Source of the DNA: Planctomycetota bacterium | GTDB lineage: Bacteria; Planctomycetota; UBA1135; GCA-002686595 | Assembly: GCA_012959525.1 (NCBI GenBank) | Contig: DUDB01000012.1 | Location: forward strand, 1 to 64,000 | Length of the DNA stretch: 64,000 nt | Reading direction: 5' to 3' | Shown: piece by piece, positions 1 through 9,118 of the stretch | Numbering within the stretch: the stretch's first letter is position 1 | How the letters are laid out: each line of letters starts with the position of its first letter | The notes under the pieces: generated by a model | The model's database searches: none | The model's input: only the letters and a program-made list of their open reading frames with translations | What the model was told of the DNA's origin: nothing | Program-made: the position numbers and the translations under genes

Positions 1-138
1 AAAATTCCCTTCTCCTCCTAAAAAACTAGGAATTTTCCCTTCAGAAATAGCTAAGGCGGTTCCCCAATATACCATTCCTGGCCCCATAGCAAGATCACAC
101 AGAACGTCTTCTGTTCTGTCATAACATTCTCCTCGCAT
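1..138 (-). CDS. Partial unknown protein running off the left edge
   Basis: A 46-codon frame from an ATG at 138 stays open to base 1, so only the N-terminal part is present. About 12 of 46 third positions are G or C, whereas 21 of 46 first positions are G. That is a coding-like pattern, but the third-position bias is opposite to the GC-rich neighbours. The peptide has a hydrophobic Gly-rich middle (LAMGPGMVYWGTALAISEG). I do not recognise it. The frame is also open upstream of 138 (GTG at 183, TTG at 165 and 159), so the start is uncertain. A competing 23-codon frame at 51-122 has a good ribosome site (GAGGAGA) before its ATG. A 7-bp inverted repeat lies at 99-105/113-119. It could be transferred DNA or an assembly artefact. 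Confidence 0.35.
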   Translation of the reverse strand, partial: MRGECYDRTEDVLCDLAMGPGMVYWGTALAISEGKIPSFLGGEGNF

Positions 139-192
139 AAACTGATGTGGGAAGGGCAAGGCCAACCAATAGAGTACTTCCACCCTCTGATC

Positions 193-2472
193 ATGCTTAC
201 CTCCCCCACCGCTTCCGTCTTGATTCTTGCGAGCCTGGTCACGGCCTGCGGGGGGAGATCTCCGGAGCCGAGCACCGCCGCTGAGCCAAGCCGGCAGTCC
301 ACCACGGAGCAGGGCCCCGTCCTCCAACCGGATTTTGACGCGCGTCGGCAGAGAGGATTGTCCGGCAAGCCTGAGTGGGTCAGCGCAGGCGACCTCGATG
401 GAGACGGGCACGAGGATCTGCTGGCCACCACCCTGTCTCCCGGCACCCTGCACGTATTCCGTGGTAGCGCCGATGGAATGGCTCAGACCCCCTCCGCATT
501 GGAGATCGGGGACTATCCCCTGCGCCCAGTTCTGATTCCCGAACCGGACGGAGCGGGCCATCAGGTCATCGTTGCTGATCGGGCATCGGGGTCAGTCCGC
601 TGGTTACGGCCCTTGAATGCCCCGGGGGATCAGGTCATCACGCAGACCGAGCTTGGTTCACCTCCACGGGCCATGGCAGCAGGTGACATGGGCGGAGATG
701 GCCGTTTCGAGCTCATCCTCGCCCTAGACGGCCCGCAGCTCGCCGTGATGGATACGGGGGCGGTGCGGCAGATGCTCCCTTTGGCTGCGGACATCCCACG
801 CTGCATTGTCCTCGCGGGCGATTGCCTGTTCGTGGGGAGTCAAGCCGAACGACGGGTGGATCGCTATCTGTGGCGCGATGGCGCCGTCCTTCCCGAGCCT
901 ACGAGCTTCAATCTGCCTGGAATTCCACGCGACCTCGCCCTGGATGACGTGGACGGCGATGGTGACCTGGAACTCTTGGTTGCTGGAGGCGCAAACAGCC
1001 TGTGGGTCCTGGGTTGGAAGACTGCTGGCGGCCCGCTGGCTCTCGAGCCGGATCGGGCAACGACCAAGATGCTCACCTGGGAGCAGCACTCCGTGCCGAT
1101 CGGCCTTTGTGTGCGTGCACCCCGGCTGGGCGAAAGCAGCGCGGCAAGCTCCCCTGAGCGCATGGTTCTTAACTATGCGTCGATGACCTATTCGCGCCTA
1201 TGGGAGCTCTCTCGATCAGGGCCCATGGGGACACACGGCGGGTACGCAGGCCAGACCCCCACATCCGCCACCTTCATCCACCTAGATGCGGATCCTTTCT
1301 TGGATCTTGTCGTCGCGAACCGTGACTCCAATGCCCTCAGTCTCCTGAGTGGCAGGGACGCACACACCTTCCAACAACCGCAGCGGATTGCCGTGGGCGG
1401 GTTCCCCAACGCCATAGCCCAGGGAGATCTGAATGACGATGGCCGCGCGGACCTGGTGGTTGTGAATTCCAAACAGGACAGTATTTCCATCCTCGTTGGG
1501 CGAGGAAAGGGGCTTGCCCGCCTGGGAGAGATCCACGTCGACCGCGGGCCGCATGCACCGCGCATCCTGGATCTGGATGGGGATGGCCACCTGGATTGCG
1601 CGCTGCTCACCTCGGACGCCACGGGGTGTAGGTTCCGGCGGCTGTTTGGAGACGGCACCGGAACCCTCACGGCAGACCCTGCTGCCGGCGCCCAGCGCGT
1701 GGGCACCGGCCATGGAGATTGGCTGCTATGCGACGTCACGGGCGATGGTGACCAGGAACTTCTCGTTATTTCGCCCGCGTTGGATCAACTTGTAGTCTTC
1801 GCCGCACCGGGCCGGGAACCACTGCGCTACCTGCACACCCAGCCCTTTCCAGGCGCGCCCGTGGCGATTGCCGCGCTCAGCGCCGAGCCGGGGCAGACAC
1901 CTTCCCTCGCCATCGCCATCAGGGGCGGGGAACAACGGGGCGTCCTCATCGGCACCCTAGGCCGTAAGGCACCCGACGGTCCTCTCTCGTGGGCCACCAA
2001 GCACGAAGTTTCTCTGCCCATCGTGCCGATCGCTCTCAAGGCCGCGGACATGGACGGTAACGGTTTGGAAGATCTTGTCGTCCTCGGCCTAACCTCCGAA
2101 ACCGGGGTCCAGGGAAACCTGATCCCGGTCCTGCAGTACGAAGCGGATGGACTCCGTCACTTCAGCCATTGGATCCGCATGCCGACGTCTACGACGCCTC
2201 GGGACCTGGACCTTGCGGATCTCAATGGCGACGGTCTACCTGAGGTGTTGGTCTGCGCCCAGACCGCTCACATCGTGGACCTATGGGAAGGTGGCGCCCA
2301 TGCCAACGGCACCTTCGCGCTCTTCAGGCGTGACGGTATCGGTACCGGAACCGGCGCCATGGCTGCGGAGGTTCTGGACCTGGACGGCGAGGGTGGACCG
2401 GACCTGGCCGTGGCCGATGGTCATGCCGATCAGATCAGCCTGGTCATGAACGCAACAGAGCTAGCGCCCTAA
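193..2472 (+). CDS. FG-GAP/VCBS repeat lipoprotein
   Basis: A 759-residue exported protein. The start at 193 is chosen over an upstream ATG at 145 because it gives a clean lipoprotein signal ending in the lipobox VTAC (Cys19). The body is built of repeated blades carrying Asp-rich calcium loops such as DLDGDGHEDL, DVDGDGDLELL, DLNDDGRADLVV, DLDGDGHLD and DLNGDGLPEVLV, the hallmark of FG-GAP/VCBS repeats. These form integrin-alpha-like seven-bladed propellers, and there seem to be enough blades here for about two. The family binds calcium and usually works outside the cell in adhesion or protein contact; no catalytic motif is visible. It converges on the next gene with a 4-base overlap of stop codons. 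Function is inferred from fold only. Confidence 0.85.
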   Translation: MLTSPTASVLILASLVTACGGRSPEPSTAAEPSRQSTTEQGPVLQPDFDARRQRGLSGKPEWVSAGDLDGDGHEDLLATTLSPGTLHVFRGSADGMAQTPSALEIGDYPLRPVLIPEPDGAGHQVIVADRASGSVRWLRPLNAPGDQVITQTELGSPPRAMAAGDMGGDGRFELILALDGPQLAVMDTGAVRQMLPLAADIPRCIVLAGDCLFVGSQAERRVDRYLWRDGAVLPEPTSFNLPGIPRDLALDDVDGDGDLELLVAGGANSLWVLGWKTAGGPLALEPDRATTKMLTWEQHSVPIGLCVRAPRLGESSAASSPERMVLNYASMTYSRLWELSRSGPMGTHGGYAGQTPTSATFIHLDADPFLDLVVANRDSNALSLLSGRDAHTFQQPQRIAVGGFPNAIAQGDLNDDGRADLVVVNSKQDSISILVGRGKGLARLGEIHVDRGPHAPRILDLDGDGHLDCALLTSDATGCRFRRLFGDGTGTLTADPAAGAQRVGTGHGDWLLCDVTGDGDQELLVISPALDQLVVFAAPGREPLRYLHTQPFPGAPVAIAALSAEPGQTPSLAIAIRGGEQRGVLIGTLGRKAPDGPLSWATKHEVSLPIVPIALKAADMDGNGLEDLVVLGLTSETGVQGNLIPVLQYEADGLRHFSHWIRMPTSTTPRDLDLADLNGDGLPEVLVCAQTAHIVDLWEGGAHANGTFALFRRDGIGTGTGAMAAEVLDLDGEGGPDLAVADGHADQISLVMNATELAP

Positions 2473-4301
2473 CCGTCCAAACGCTTCAGCCACGTGATCA
2501 GGGCCGGACACAGTCGAAGCCCCCCCCCTGCGTCGTTGAAGCCCGACTTCTCGCGCTGACCAAGCAGGTAGCCGTAGTCTCGACGATAGTGCTCGTCGCT
2601 GGTGAGCAGGAGGGTCGCGGCCATGGCCCTCACCCTTTCATCGGAGAGGGTGTCCGGCTCGCCGTAGCAGAGAGCCAGGCCCTCAAGCAGGTTCGCAGGG
2701 ACTCCGGGTAGGTCTCCAACCTCGACCGTCACCAGGTCAAACCCCATAAACGTGACGTCGCCGAAAGCACCATTGCGTTTCTGCTGGGCCTTGAAGTGCG
2801 CGCGCATGGCAGCCGACAGCAGCGGCCGTAACTCGTTCTCCAGGGTGGGCTTCTGGCCGGCACGCTGGAGCATGAGTTTCCAGCACCGCACCTGGTCAGC
2901 AGCCACGCTGCCACCCATCCGCAGGCCATCGCGCCACATGTCCCGGTAGTGGGTCCAGCCCTCATCCACCAATGCGCCCATCCCGGCATCATCGGGGAAA
3001 GCCGCCAGCATCGTCACGGCGCGTGCCCCGTATATCCCAAAGTCGTCGTCAAACCCCGGATCCACGTCGTGCCAGTTCCCGGGCCAGTGGTGGTAGAACT
3101 CGAAGGCCGCCAGTGCGTTGCGGACCGCCTGTTCCATGGCGTCGTCCCCCACGAGAGCTCCCAGGCGGGCCAGTTGAGCCGGCACGTCAAGGCGCCGCAG
3201 GGGATTGGTCGCAAGGGTGACCGCCCCATCGGTCGCCCGGTAGGACGCCGCGACCGTCCCATCCGGGAGAATGCCCCGCTCGAGGACCGCACGGCCCATT
3301 GCGTGTGCCGCGCTGAGGGCGCGGCTGCGCAGGTCCTGGGGAAGGGTCCCGGCGGGAACCTGGGAGGCGTCGATGAGGAACTCCAGATCTTTGGCAATCT
3401 CTCGGAATTGGTTGCCATCCGCTCGCTGCTTGCTCGCCACCCAACGCCTGGGCAGGTGGGTGGTCTCATCCAGGCAATGGTCGAGGTAGGCCGCGAGGAA
3501 AGACTCGAAGGCCGAACGCCAAGCAGGGTTCTCCTCCCACTCCAGGGCACCGAGAAGATAGGAGAACAGCGGGAAGTACGCGCCAGGGAGTTCATGCACC
3601 TTCCCGTTTCCCTGAAGCGTCTGCTGGCCTGTGATCACGTCGAACTTTCGATCCCGGAAGGGGCTGCCGGGTTGCCGGCCGCGATCCAACCAGGCCCCGA
3701 AAATGTGCGTCAGGCGTTCGACTACTGCTGCTCGCAGCTCCACCTCGCTAGGGCACGGAAGTGGAACCCTGGCCTGCAGTTCGGCCCAACGTACAGGGGC
3801 CTCACCTTCGGCGCTCAGCCCCAACACAAGCCGCGGCTGAATGGCGCGACCGAGGTCGCGCTCGACATCAGCGCCAAGGACAAGGAACTCCTCACGTCCA
3901 TCGGGGGACCCCACCGTGCGCTCAAACAAGCCACCCGCGCCATCTCGCAGTTCGACGCGGCCTACTCCATGCACCACTCCACTTATCCGCAAACCTGAGA
4001 TCAGAGGGCCGTAAGCCGGGAGGGGCTGTGTGGCGCTGGAGCCCGGCCCCGTCTCAAGCCACGGAGCGTCCGCCTCCGTCACGACCCGTGCCTCACCCTG
4101 AATGCGCCACCATGGGATCTTCCGTTGGCGAACGGGATCGGCCCCCTCGTAGGCCTCCCGCAAGTCGCCGTTATCCAGGAGGTCGAAGGAAGCGACTGTC
4201 CTAGCGAGTGGCAGCGGATCCTGGGCGGGAGCAGCCCCAAGGGAACCCAAGCAGACCACGAGGAGGCTCAGTGTTGAACCCGGATGCCAATAGGTGGGCA
4301 T
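2469..4301 (-). CDS. Secreted protein of unknown function, helical C-terminal domain
   Basis: A 610-residue protein. The ATG at 4301 is preferred to a longer frame from 4379 because it begins a typical signal peptide (hydrophobic LSLLVVCLGSLG, then AAPAQD as a probable cleavage site). Residues about 30-200 look beta-rich; the remainder is strongly helical, with paired helices and conserved-looking Trp, Asp and Gly (FYHHWPGNWHDVDPGFDDDFG), reminiscent of alpha/alpha-barrel carbohydrate-active enzymes. I cannot assign a family. It faces a membrane glycosyltransferase gene across a 99-base divergent gap, and its stop codon overlaps that of the FG-GAP gene. A glycan-related role is a guess from architecture alone. 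Confidence 0.7.
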   Translation of the reverse strand: MPTYWHPGSTLSLLVVCLGSLGAAPAQDPLPLARTVASFDLLDNGDLREAYEGADPVRQRKIPWWRIQGEARVVTEADAPWLETGPGSSATQPLPAYGPLISGLRISGVVHGVGRVELRDGAGGLFERTVGSPDGREEFLVLGADVERDLGRAIQPRLVLGLSAEGEAPVRWAELQARVPLPCPSEVELRAAVVERLTHIFGAWLDRGRQPGSPFRDRKFDVITGQQTLQGNGKVHELPGAYFPLFSYLLGALEWEENPAWRSAFESFLAAYLDHCLDETTHLPRRWVASKQRADGNQFREIAKDLEFLIDASQVPAGTLPQDLRSRALSAAHAMGRAVLERGILPDGTVAASYRATDGAVTLATNPLRRLDVPAQLARLGALVGDDAMEQAVRNALAAFEFYHHWPGNWHDVDPGFDDDFGIYGARAVTMLAAFPDDAGMGALVDEGWTHYRDMWRDGLRMGGSVAADQVRCWKLMLQRAGQKPTLENELRPLLSAAMRAHFKAQQKRNGAFGDVTFMGFDLVTVEVGDLPGVPANLLEGLALCYGEPDTLSDERVRAMAATLLLTSDEHYRRDYGYLLGQREKSGFNDAGGGLRLCPALITWLKRLDG

Positions 4302-4400
4302 GGTGTTCAAGATTCTAGCCCTTTGAACTGGCCGCCTCCCGGTTCCATTGGCGATCCTGGCTACGGTTCTAAACCTCACCGTCGCTCACGCAAACCCACC

Positions 4401-6023
4401 ATGGCCCCCCCTGCCCCCGAGTCTGCACCGTGGACGAGACTTCTGCCCTGGATTGCGCTGGGCCTGGGGGCTTATGGGCTGTTGGACGGGATCGGAGCGG
4501 GGAGCACTCCTGGTTCCGACGAGTGCATGCATTCCATCGCGGCCCTCAGGCTTTTCGAGTTGATCCGCTTGGGTGACTGGTCGGGTTTCTGGCGTGAGTT
4601 CCATAAGCCGGAGTTCTACACGCCCCTCGGACGCCTGGGCATGGGACTGGGATACCTCGGGGGACTGGAGTTCGACGCCCCGCGCACGGCCACCGCCTGG
4701 GCATGGATCTTTACTACAGGCCTCTGCATCCCCCTGACCCGGCGCGTCGCCGGAGGCGGAGCAGTCGCGACGCTGGCTAGCACCCTGTGCGTCGCCATGA
4801 TGCTCGGCTCATGGCTGGCCGTCAGTTACTGCCGGGGTGCCTACCTGGAGGGTTGGTCGGCAGCGGTCACCCTCTTGTCCCTGGGCGCTTACTTGAAAGC
4901 CCGCGATGGCACCTCGCGGCCGTGGGCCATCACCTGCGGCCTCCTCTTGGGGATGGCCATTCTGGTGAAGGCCACCTACGGCCTCTTCGCCTTGGGCGCC
5001 GTGGGACTCTCAGGGATCTTCGACCTAGTGCAGCGACCCAAGGGTGTGGCACCCGCACTATTGGCTGGCAACGTGTTCTTGGGAGCCTTGCTGTGCTTGG
5101 GGTGGTGGTTTGTGCTGCCGCTACCCATGGGCTTCGATTATGGGGCGCTGCATCGCGCCAACTTCGTGGAGTACCTCACCAAGGCTGGGGCTCTCAATTC
5201 TCCGGGGCCAGGATTCATCTTCGTGGCCTGGGCATTCATGGCCTGCTACTCCCTGCCTATATTCGCCGCGCAGGTGGCCGGGTTGGCGTGGGGTTGCAAG
5301 CGCTGGTCCTGTCCAGCCACGCGCATGTGCGCGATCCTGGGGATCGTGGGACCATTGGCCTTTGTCCTGTACCCATTCCGGATCGATCGGTTCCTCATCC
5401 CCACCCTGTTTGGGGGATGTGTCTTGGGCTCCACAATCCTGGCCAGGTTCATATGGCGCCCCGATGGGGCCAGGCAGAGAAGCCTCCGGATGGGACTTCT
5501 CCTGGTGACAGTCATCGCCTCTAGTTCCCTGGAGGCGGTGCTCGGGCCAGGCCAGCGCTGGGTCAACCCCTTCGCCGACAGGAGCGTTCCGGCTGGCGGC
5601 CCCCGTGGGACACAAGCCCTCTTAAACCAAGCGGTAACCCACCTGAATGCCTACGTCCCCTTCCTGTGGATTGGAGGGACCGGAACCGAACTGCCTCCCA
5701 CCCTGGTCGACTGGACCCTATACCAGACGCAGCGGGTGCCTGAAGTCCTCTTCAAGGATCGGGATGACCAGGCGTGGTTCTGGGAGGAGCCGACAGGAGC
5801 CGATGGCCAGCCATGGACCCGAGGTGATTTCCAGGAATACACCAGCTCCTATTTTCACGTACTCGTCCTCGATCCGCCCGATCCCAGATCGCGACCCAGG
5901 GAATTTGAGGAACGCTACGCGGACTGGATGACCACACACCCCGGCTTTGAACTCCTCGCTACGGAGACGGGCACACTCGATGGGCAACCGTTCCGCGTTC
6001 GCGTTTACCGGAAGTTGAGATGA
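4401..6023 (+). CDS. GT-C type membrane glycosyltransferase (ArnT/PMT-like)
   Basis: A 540-residue polytopic membrane protein starting at ATG 4401; the longer frame from 4284 adds a non-hydrophobic Pro/Ser-rich stretch and is less likely. A first transmembrane helix (WIALGLGAYGLLDGIG) is followed by an acidic pair in the first external loop (GSDECMHS), the pattern used by GT-C glycosyltransferases that take polyprenyl-phosphate sugars. About ten further hydrophobic segments follow, then a soluble C-terminal tail of about 130 residues. The likely role is transfer of a lipid-linked sugar on the outer face of the cytoplasmic membrane. Acceptor and sugar cannot be read from the sequence. The 3' end overlaps the opposing PQQ-type gene by 19 bases. 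Confidence 0.7.
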   Translation: MAPPAPESAPWTRLLPWIALGLGAYGLLDGIGAGSTPGSDECMHSIAALRLFELIRLGDWSGFWREFHKPEFYTPLGRLGMGLGYLGGLEFDAPRTATAWAWIFTTGLCIPLTRRVAGGGAVATLASTLCVAMMLGSWLAVSYCRGAYLEGWSAAVTLLSLGAYLKARDGTSRPWAITCGLLLGMAILVKATYGLFALGAVGLSGIFDLVQRPKGVAPALLAGNVFLGALLCLGWWFVLPLPMGFDYGALHRANFVEYLTKAGALNSPGPGFIFVAWAFMACYSLPIFAAQVAGLAWGCKRWSCPATRMCAILGIVGPLAFVLYPFRIDRFLIPTLFGGCVLGSTILARFIWRPDGARQRSLRMGLLLVTVIASSSLEAVLGPGQRWVNPFADRSVPAGGPRGTQALLNQAVTHLNAYVPFLWIGGTGTELPPTLVDWTLYQTQRVPEVLFKDRDDQAWFWEEPTGADGQPWTRGDFQEYTSSYFHVLVLDPPDPRSRPREFEERYADWMTTHPGFELLATETGTLDGQPFRVRVYRKLR

Positions 6024-7303
6024 TCCCCGTCCTGCGCCTGCTCCACGGGTCGCTGTAGACGATACAGATGACTCCGGGTTCGCACGATCAGGGAGTCTCC
6101 CAGAGCCGCCGCCGAGGCCATGCAGCCATCCTCGAGCGAGTTCTCCGCCAATTTGACGAAGGTCCGGCCAGGAGCAATCACAGTGGTCTTGCCGTCCCTG
6201 TCGAAGAAGTACACCCGGCCATCGGCGTGGAGAAGAGAGGCCGAAAACTCACCACCAAGGCGCTCCTTCCATAGTTGCGCCCCCGTACGCACGTCAAGGC
6301 AGGAAGCCACGCCACCATCGCTGACCGTAAACAGTTCGTCACCGACGATGACCGGTGAAGCCATGGAGGGGATTCCGCGGACCACCTTCCAATTCACTTG
6401 TGCTTCGGTCTTGTCGTTATCCGAGTTCGGAGCAGGTAACTGAACAGACCATAGCTCCGGGCGCATGAAGCCCGTATTCAGCAAGACTGAAGTTTCGAAA
6501 GCCAAGGGCCTCGACGACATGGAAAAGCCGCCATGCTTCACCCGCCACAACTCGCGACCGTCTGCCGGATCGAGACCATAGGTCGCCTGGGACGCGCTGC
6601 TCACAAGTTGGGCTTTCCCGCCCACCTGGACAATTATCGGGGTGGAGTAGGCCTTCCGGACATCCGGGATCAGCCCATCCAAGACCGTCGCGTCGCGCTC
6701 CGATCGCCACAGTGTGGCCCCTGTGGTGGATTCAAGGGCAAGCATGAACTGGAAGTCGCCCCCATCCATGTTTAGCAGCAAGCGGCCATCCAGTAGCACT
6801 GGCGACGACCCGGGCCCCACTATGTGATCGCAAGGCAAATCCGTCCTACGCCACTCCTCATCCCCGCTCTCGGCATTGAGGCAGATCAGACCCGCGCTCC
6901 CAAAACTAAAAAACACGCGGCCCTGGCCTGCCGTTGCTGAAGGGGACGCATAGCTATTGAGTGGGTTGCGCTCCTCCGGATTGGCAACCTTCAGCAGCAC
7001 CCGATCCAGCAGTACGTCGCCAGTCTCAAAGTCATGGCAGATCACCCTACGCTCATGGCCTTCGGGGTCGGCGGTGGTAAACCAGATCCGTCCAGCCGTC
7101 ACGATAGGTGAGGACCAACCTCGACCCGACACGGCCGCCTTCCAGCGCACGTGACGGTCCTCAGACCAATCCAGCGGAGGACGCGCATCCTCTCGAGCAT
7201 GGCCATCCATGGTTGGCCCCCTATAGTCCACCCAGTCCCCCTGCTGTTCCTGCCCCAGGCAAGCGGCGACAGTTAGGACGTGAGCGAGGATCAACGCGGT
7301 CAA
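6005..7303 (-). CDS. PQQ-like beta-propeller protein (BamB-like)
   Basis: A 432-residue exported protein made of repeated strands of the type DGRELWRVKHGG, TGAQLWKERLGG and TGATLWRSERD, typical of the PQQ-like eight-bladed propeller family (PF13360). The start is TTG at 7303, forming a TTGA overlap with the msrA stop; it yields a short hydrophobic signal ending VAAC, which may be a lipobox. Such proteins in planctomycetes usually lack a proven cofactor and act as scaffolds or binding modules, so calling it a dehydrogenase would be unjustified. It is co-translated with the MsrA lipoprotein, which suggests both sit outside the cytoplasmic membrane. Confidence 0.8.
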   Translation of the reverse strand: MTALILAHVLTVAACLGQEQQGDWVDYRGPTMDGHAREDARPPLDWSEDRHVRWKAAVSGRGWSSPIVTAGRIWFTTADPEGHERRVICHDFETGDVLLDRVLLKVANPEERNPLNSYASPSATAGQGRVFFSFGSAGLICLNAESGDEEWRRTDLPCDHIVGPGSSPVLLDGRLLLNMDGGDFQFMLALESTTGATLWRSERDATVLDGLIPDVRKAYSTPIIVQVGGKAQLVSSASQATYGLDPADGRELWRVKHGGFSMSSRPLAFETSVLLNTGFMRPELWSVQLPAPNSDNDKTEAQVNWKVVRGIPSMASPVIVGDELFTVSDGGVASCLDVRTGAQLWKERLGGEFSASLLHADGRVYFFDRDGKTTVIAPGRTFVKLAENSLEDGCMASAAALGDSLIVRTRSHLYRLQRPVEQAQDGDHLNFR

Positions 7304-7947
7304 TCCTGCAATCCGAGCTTGCGAAGCTTGGGGCGAATGACGATCTGGCAGTACCTCTGAGTGCGATTAGCCCGGTAGTAGTCCTGGTGATAGTCATCCG
7401 CAGGGAAGAACTCCCCCGCCTCAGTAATCTCAGTCACGATCGGGCTTTTGAAAGAGCTCGTTGCGGCCGCCAGAGACTCCTCCGCCTGCTGTCTTTGGGC
7501 AGGCCCGTGATAGAAGATGGCTGAACGATACTGCGTCCCCACGTCGGCCCCCTGAGCATTCAGGGTGGTCGGATCATGAAGCCGCCAGAACCAGTCGAGC
7601 AGTGCGGTGTAGCTGAGTACTTCGGGGTCGAAGTGGACCTGGACGACCTCGGCGTGGCCTGTCAGGCCCGTGCAGATGTCTCGGTAGGAAGGGTTGGGGA
7701 GCTCGCCGCCGGTGAAACCACTGCGGACCTCCTCGACCCCGTCGATTTGCTCGAGGACGGCCTCAATACACCAATAGCACCCCGCACCAAGGGTGGCTAA
7801 TTCAAGAGCCGGGGTGGAGTCACTCACTGCTGGAATTGCCTCTGGTTCGGGGTCGGGACTGCCGTTCACGGAGCCGCGCTCGCCTCCCTGGCAGCCGCAG
7901 CCCAAGAGGGCCAGGAGGGAAGCCATGGGAAGGAAACGGGGACGCAT
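7300..7947 (-). CDS. msrA: Peptide-methionine (S)-S-oxide reductase, lipoprotein form
   Basis: A 215-residue MsrA, which reduces the S-epimer of methionine sulfoxide in proteins. The catalytic motif is GCYWC (Cys57 to Cys60), a Tyr variant of the usual GCFWC. Other family hallmarks follow: GFTGG, GHAEVVQV, FDP, FWRLHDPT and GTQYRSAIFY. The start at ATG 7947 gives an N-terminal lipoprotein signal (LLALLGC, Cys17), so this copy is predicted to be anchored outside the cytoplasmic membrane; an upstream in-frame ATG at 7983 is less likely. It is translationally coupled to the downstream PQQ-like propeller through a TTGA overlap. A role in repair of oxidised envelope proteins is inferred. Confidence 0.95.
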   Translation of the reverse strand: MRPRFLPMASLLALLGCGCQGGERGSVNGSPDPEPEAIPAVSDSTPALELATLGAGCYWCIEAVLEQIDGVEEVRSGFTGGELPNPSYRDICTGLTGHAEVVQVHFDPEVLSYTALLDWFWRLHDPTTLNAQGADVGTQYRSAIFYHGPAQRQQAEESLAAATSSFKSPIVTEITEAGEFFPADDYHQDYYRANRTQRYCQIVIRPKLRKLGLQD

Positions 7948-8020
7948 GGCTACAGGGTAAGTCTGGGAGGCCGCCCGCACCACTCACATTACCTGACCCC
8001 GATTTGAGTACCCTGAGACC

Positions 8021-9118
8021 ATGCTTCGGACCCTGCTCCTCGCCTTTCACCCTTCTTTGGTTCTCCTGATTCCACTGGCACTGACAGGTTGTGCCAACCC
8101 GGGCCCCCTCGGGCCGGATTGGGAGGCGCTCAGCCTGACCGTCTTCCCGCCCATCACGGAGGCCAGCCTGCGGGGCATCGCCGCATGGGATGAGGACGTC
8201 GTCTGGGCCAGTGGTAGCGCGGGCACCTGTGTGCGCACAACGGACGCCGGACAGACCTGGACGGCCTTGCAAGTGCCGGGGCTTGAGGAGCGCGAGCTCC
8301 GTGACATCCATCTCTTCGGACCGGATCGGGCCTTGGTCCTGGTTGTCGGTTCTCCAGCCGAATTGTGGAGAACGGAGGACGCGGGCGCGCATTGGCGTCT
8401 TGTACACAGGGACGACGACCCGGGTATGTTCATGGACTCGATGGACTTCTGGCCCAACGGTCGCGGGTTGTGCTTCGGGGACCCGGTCGGAGGTGCATTC
8501 ACGATCTGGGTCAGCGACACATCCGGGGAGGCATGGTCCACCGTACCGCCCGAAGCCCTCCCCGCCCCGCACCCCAATGAAGCGGGCTTTGCCGCCAGCG
8601 GCACCCTGGTCCGTTGCCTTCCTGGCGGCCGTGCTCTCGTGGCAACCGGGGGTGGCGCCGCGCGAGTGCTGGAGACCCACGACTACGGGGTTAGTTGGGA
8701 GGCGCATGCCACGCCCATGGCCCAGGGCGGCACGGCCACGGGCAGCTTCTCCATCGGCGTGAACGAAGGCGGTTCGGCCGTGCTCGTCGGTGGAGACTAC
8801 ACCGACCCTCAAGCCAGGGCCGGTTCCGCGGCCTACAGCGTCGACGGCGGCAGGCACTGGCAGCCTGCGGAGGAACCACAGCCGGGTTATCGCTCCTGCG
8901 TCCAGGCCGTCCCCGGCACTGTGTCAGGTACCTGGCTGGCCGTCGGGAAGGGCGGCTTCAGCACCAGCGATGACGGCGGCCGGAGTTGGTCAGGGCTGTC
9001 CTTGCCCGGGCACTACACAATGAGCTTCGCCCCCTACCACGGCGGACGTTTCGCGGTGGCCTATCTGGCGGGAGCTGCCGGGGCCATCTCCCGCTTGGAG
9101 ATTCCATGCGAGCGCTGA
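8021..9118 (+). CDS. Ycf48/BNR-type beta-propeller lipoprotein
   Basis: A 365-residue lipoprotein (lipobox LTGC, Cys24) with repeated sialidase-like Asp-box blades: RTTDAGQTWT, RTEDAGAHWR, ETHDYGVSWE, SVDGGRHWQ and STSDDGGRSWS. These S/T-x-D-x-G-x-x-W repeats identify the BNR/Ycf48-like propeller fold. No sialidase catalytic residues are apparent, so it is more likely a binding or assembly factor than a hydrolase; many relatives are loosely annotated as oxidoreductases. The gene is divergent from msrA across 73 bases. Its last 13 bases overlap the start of the alcohol dehydrogenase gene, so the two are probably co-translated even though one product is exported and the other cytoplasmic. Confidence 0.85.
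   Translation: MLRTLLLAFHPSLVLLIPLALTGCANPGPLGPDWEALSLTVFPPITEASLRGIAAWDEDVVWASGSAGTCVRTTDAGQTWTALQVPGLEERELRDIHLFGPDRALVLVVGSPAELWRTEDAGAHWRLVHRDDDPGMFMDSMDFWPNGRGLCFGDPVGGAFTIWVSDTSGEAWSTVPPEALPAPHPNEAGFAASGTLVRCLPGGRALVATGGGAARVLETHDYGVSWEAHATPMAQGGTATGSFSIGVNEGGSAVLVGGDYTDPQARAGSAAYSVDGGRHWQPAEEPQPGYRSCVQAVPGTVSGTWLAVGKGGFSTSDDGGRSWSGLSLPGHYTMSFAPYHGGRFAVAYLAGAAGAISRLEIPCER

Noticed and set aside
2949-3998. Long plus-strand frame of about 349 codons opposite the secreted unknown protein
   Set aside because: Antisense shadow of the real gene in GC-rich DNA; no signal, domain or ribosome site, and the minus-strand frame has a signal peptide and normal composition.
6005-7303. Calling the PQQ-like propeller a quinoprotein dehydrogenase
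   Set aside because: Only the repeat fold is visible; no PQQ- or calcium-site residues typical of alcohol or glucose dehydrogenases could be identified.
7820-8857. Minus-strand frame of about 345 codons opposite the Ycf48-like lipoprotein
   Set aside because: It spans both the msrA start and the propeller gene, has Arg/Gly/Pro-rich low-information sequence, and matches nothing recognisable.
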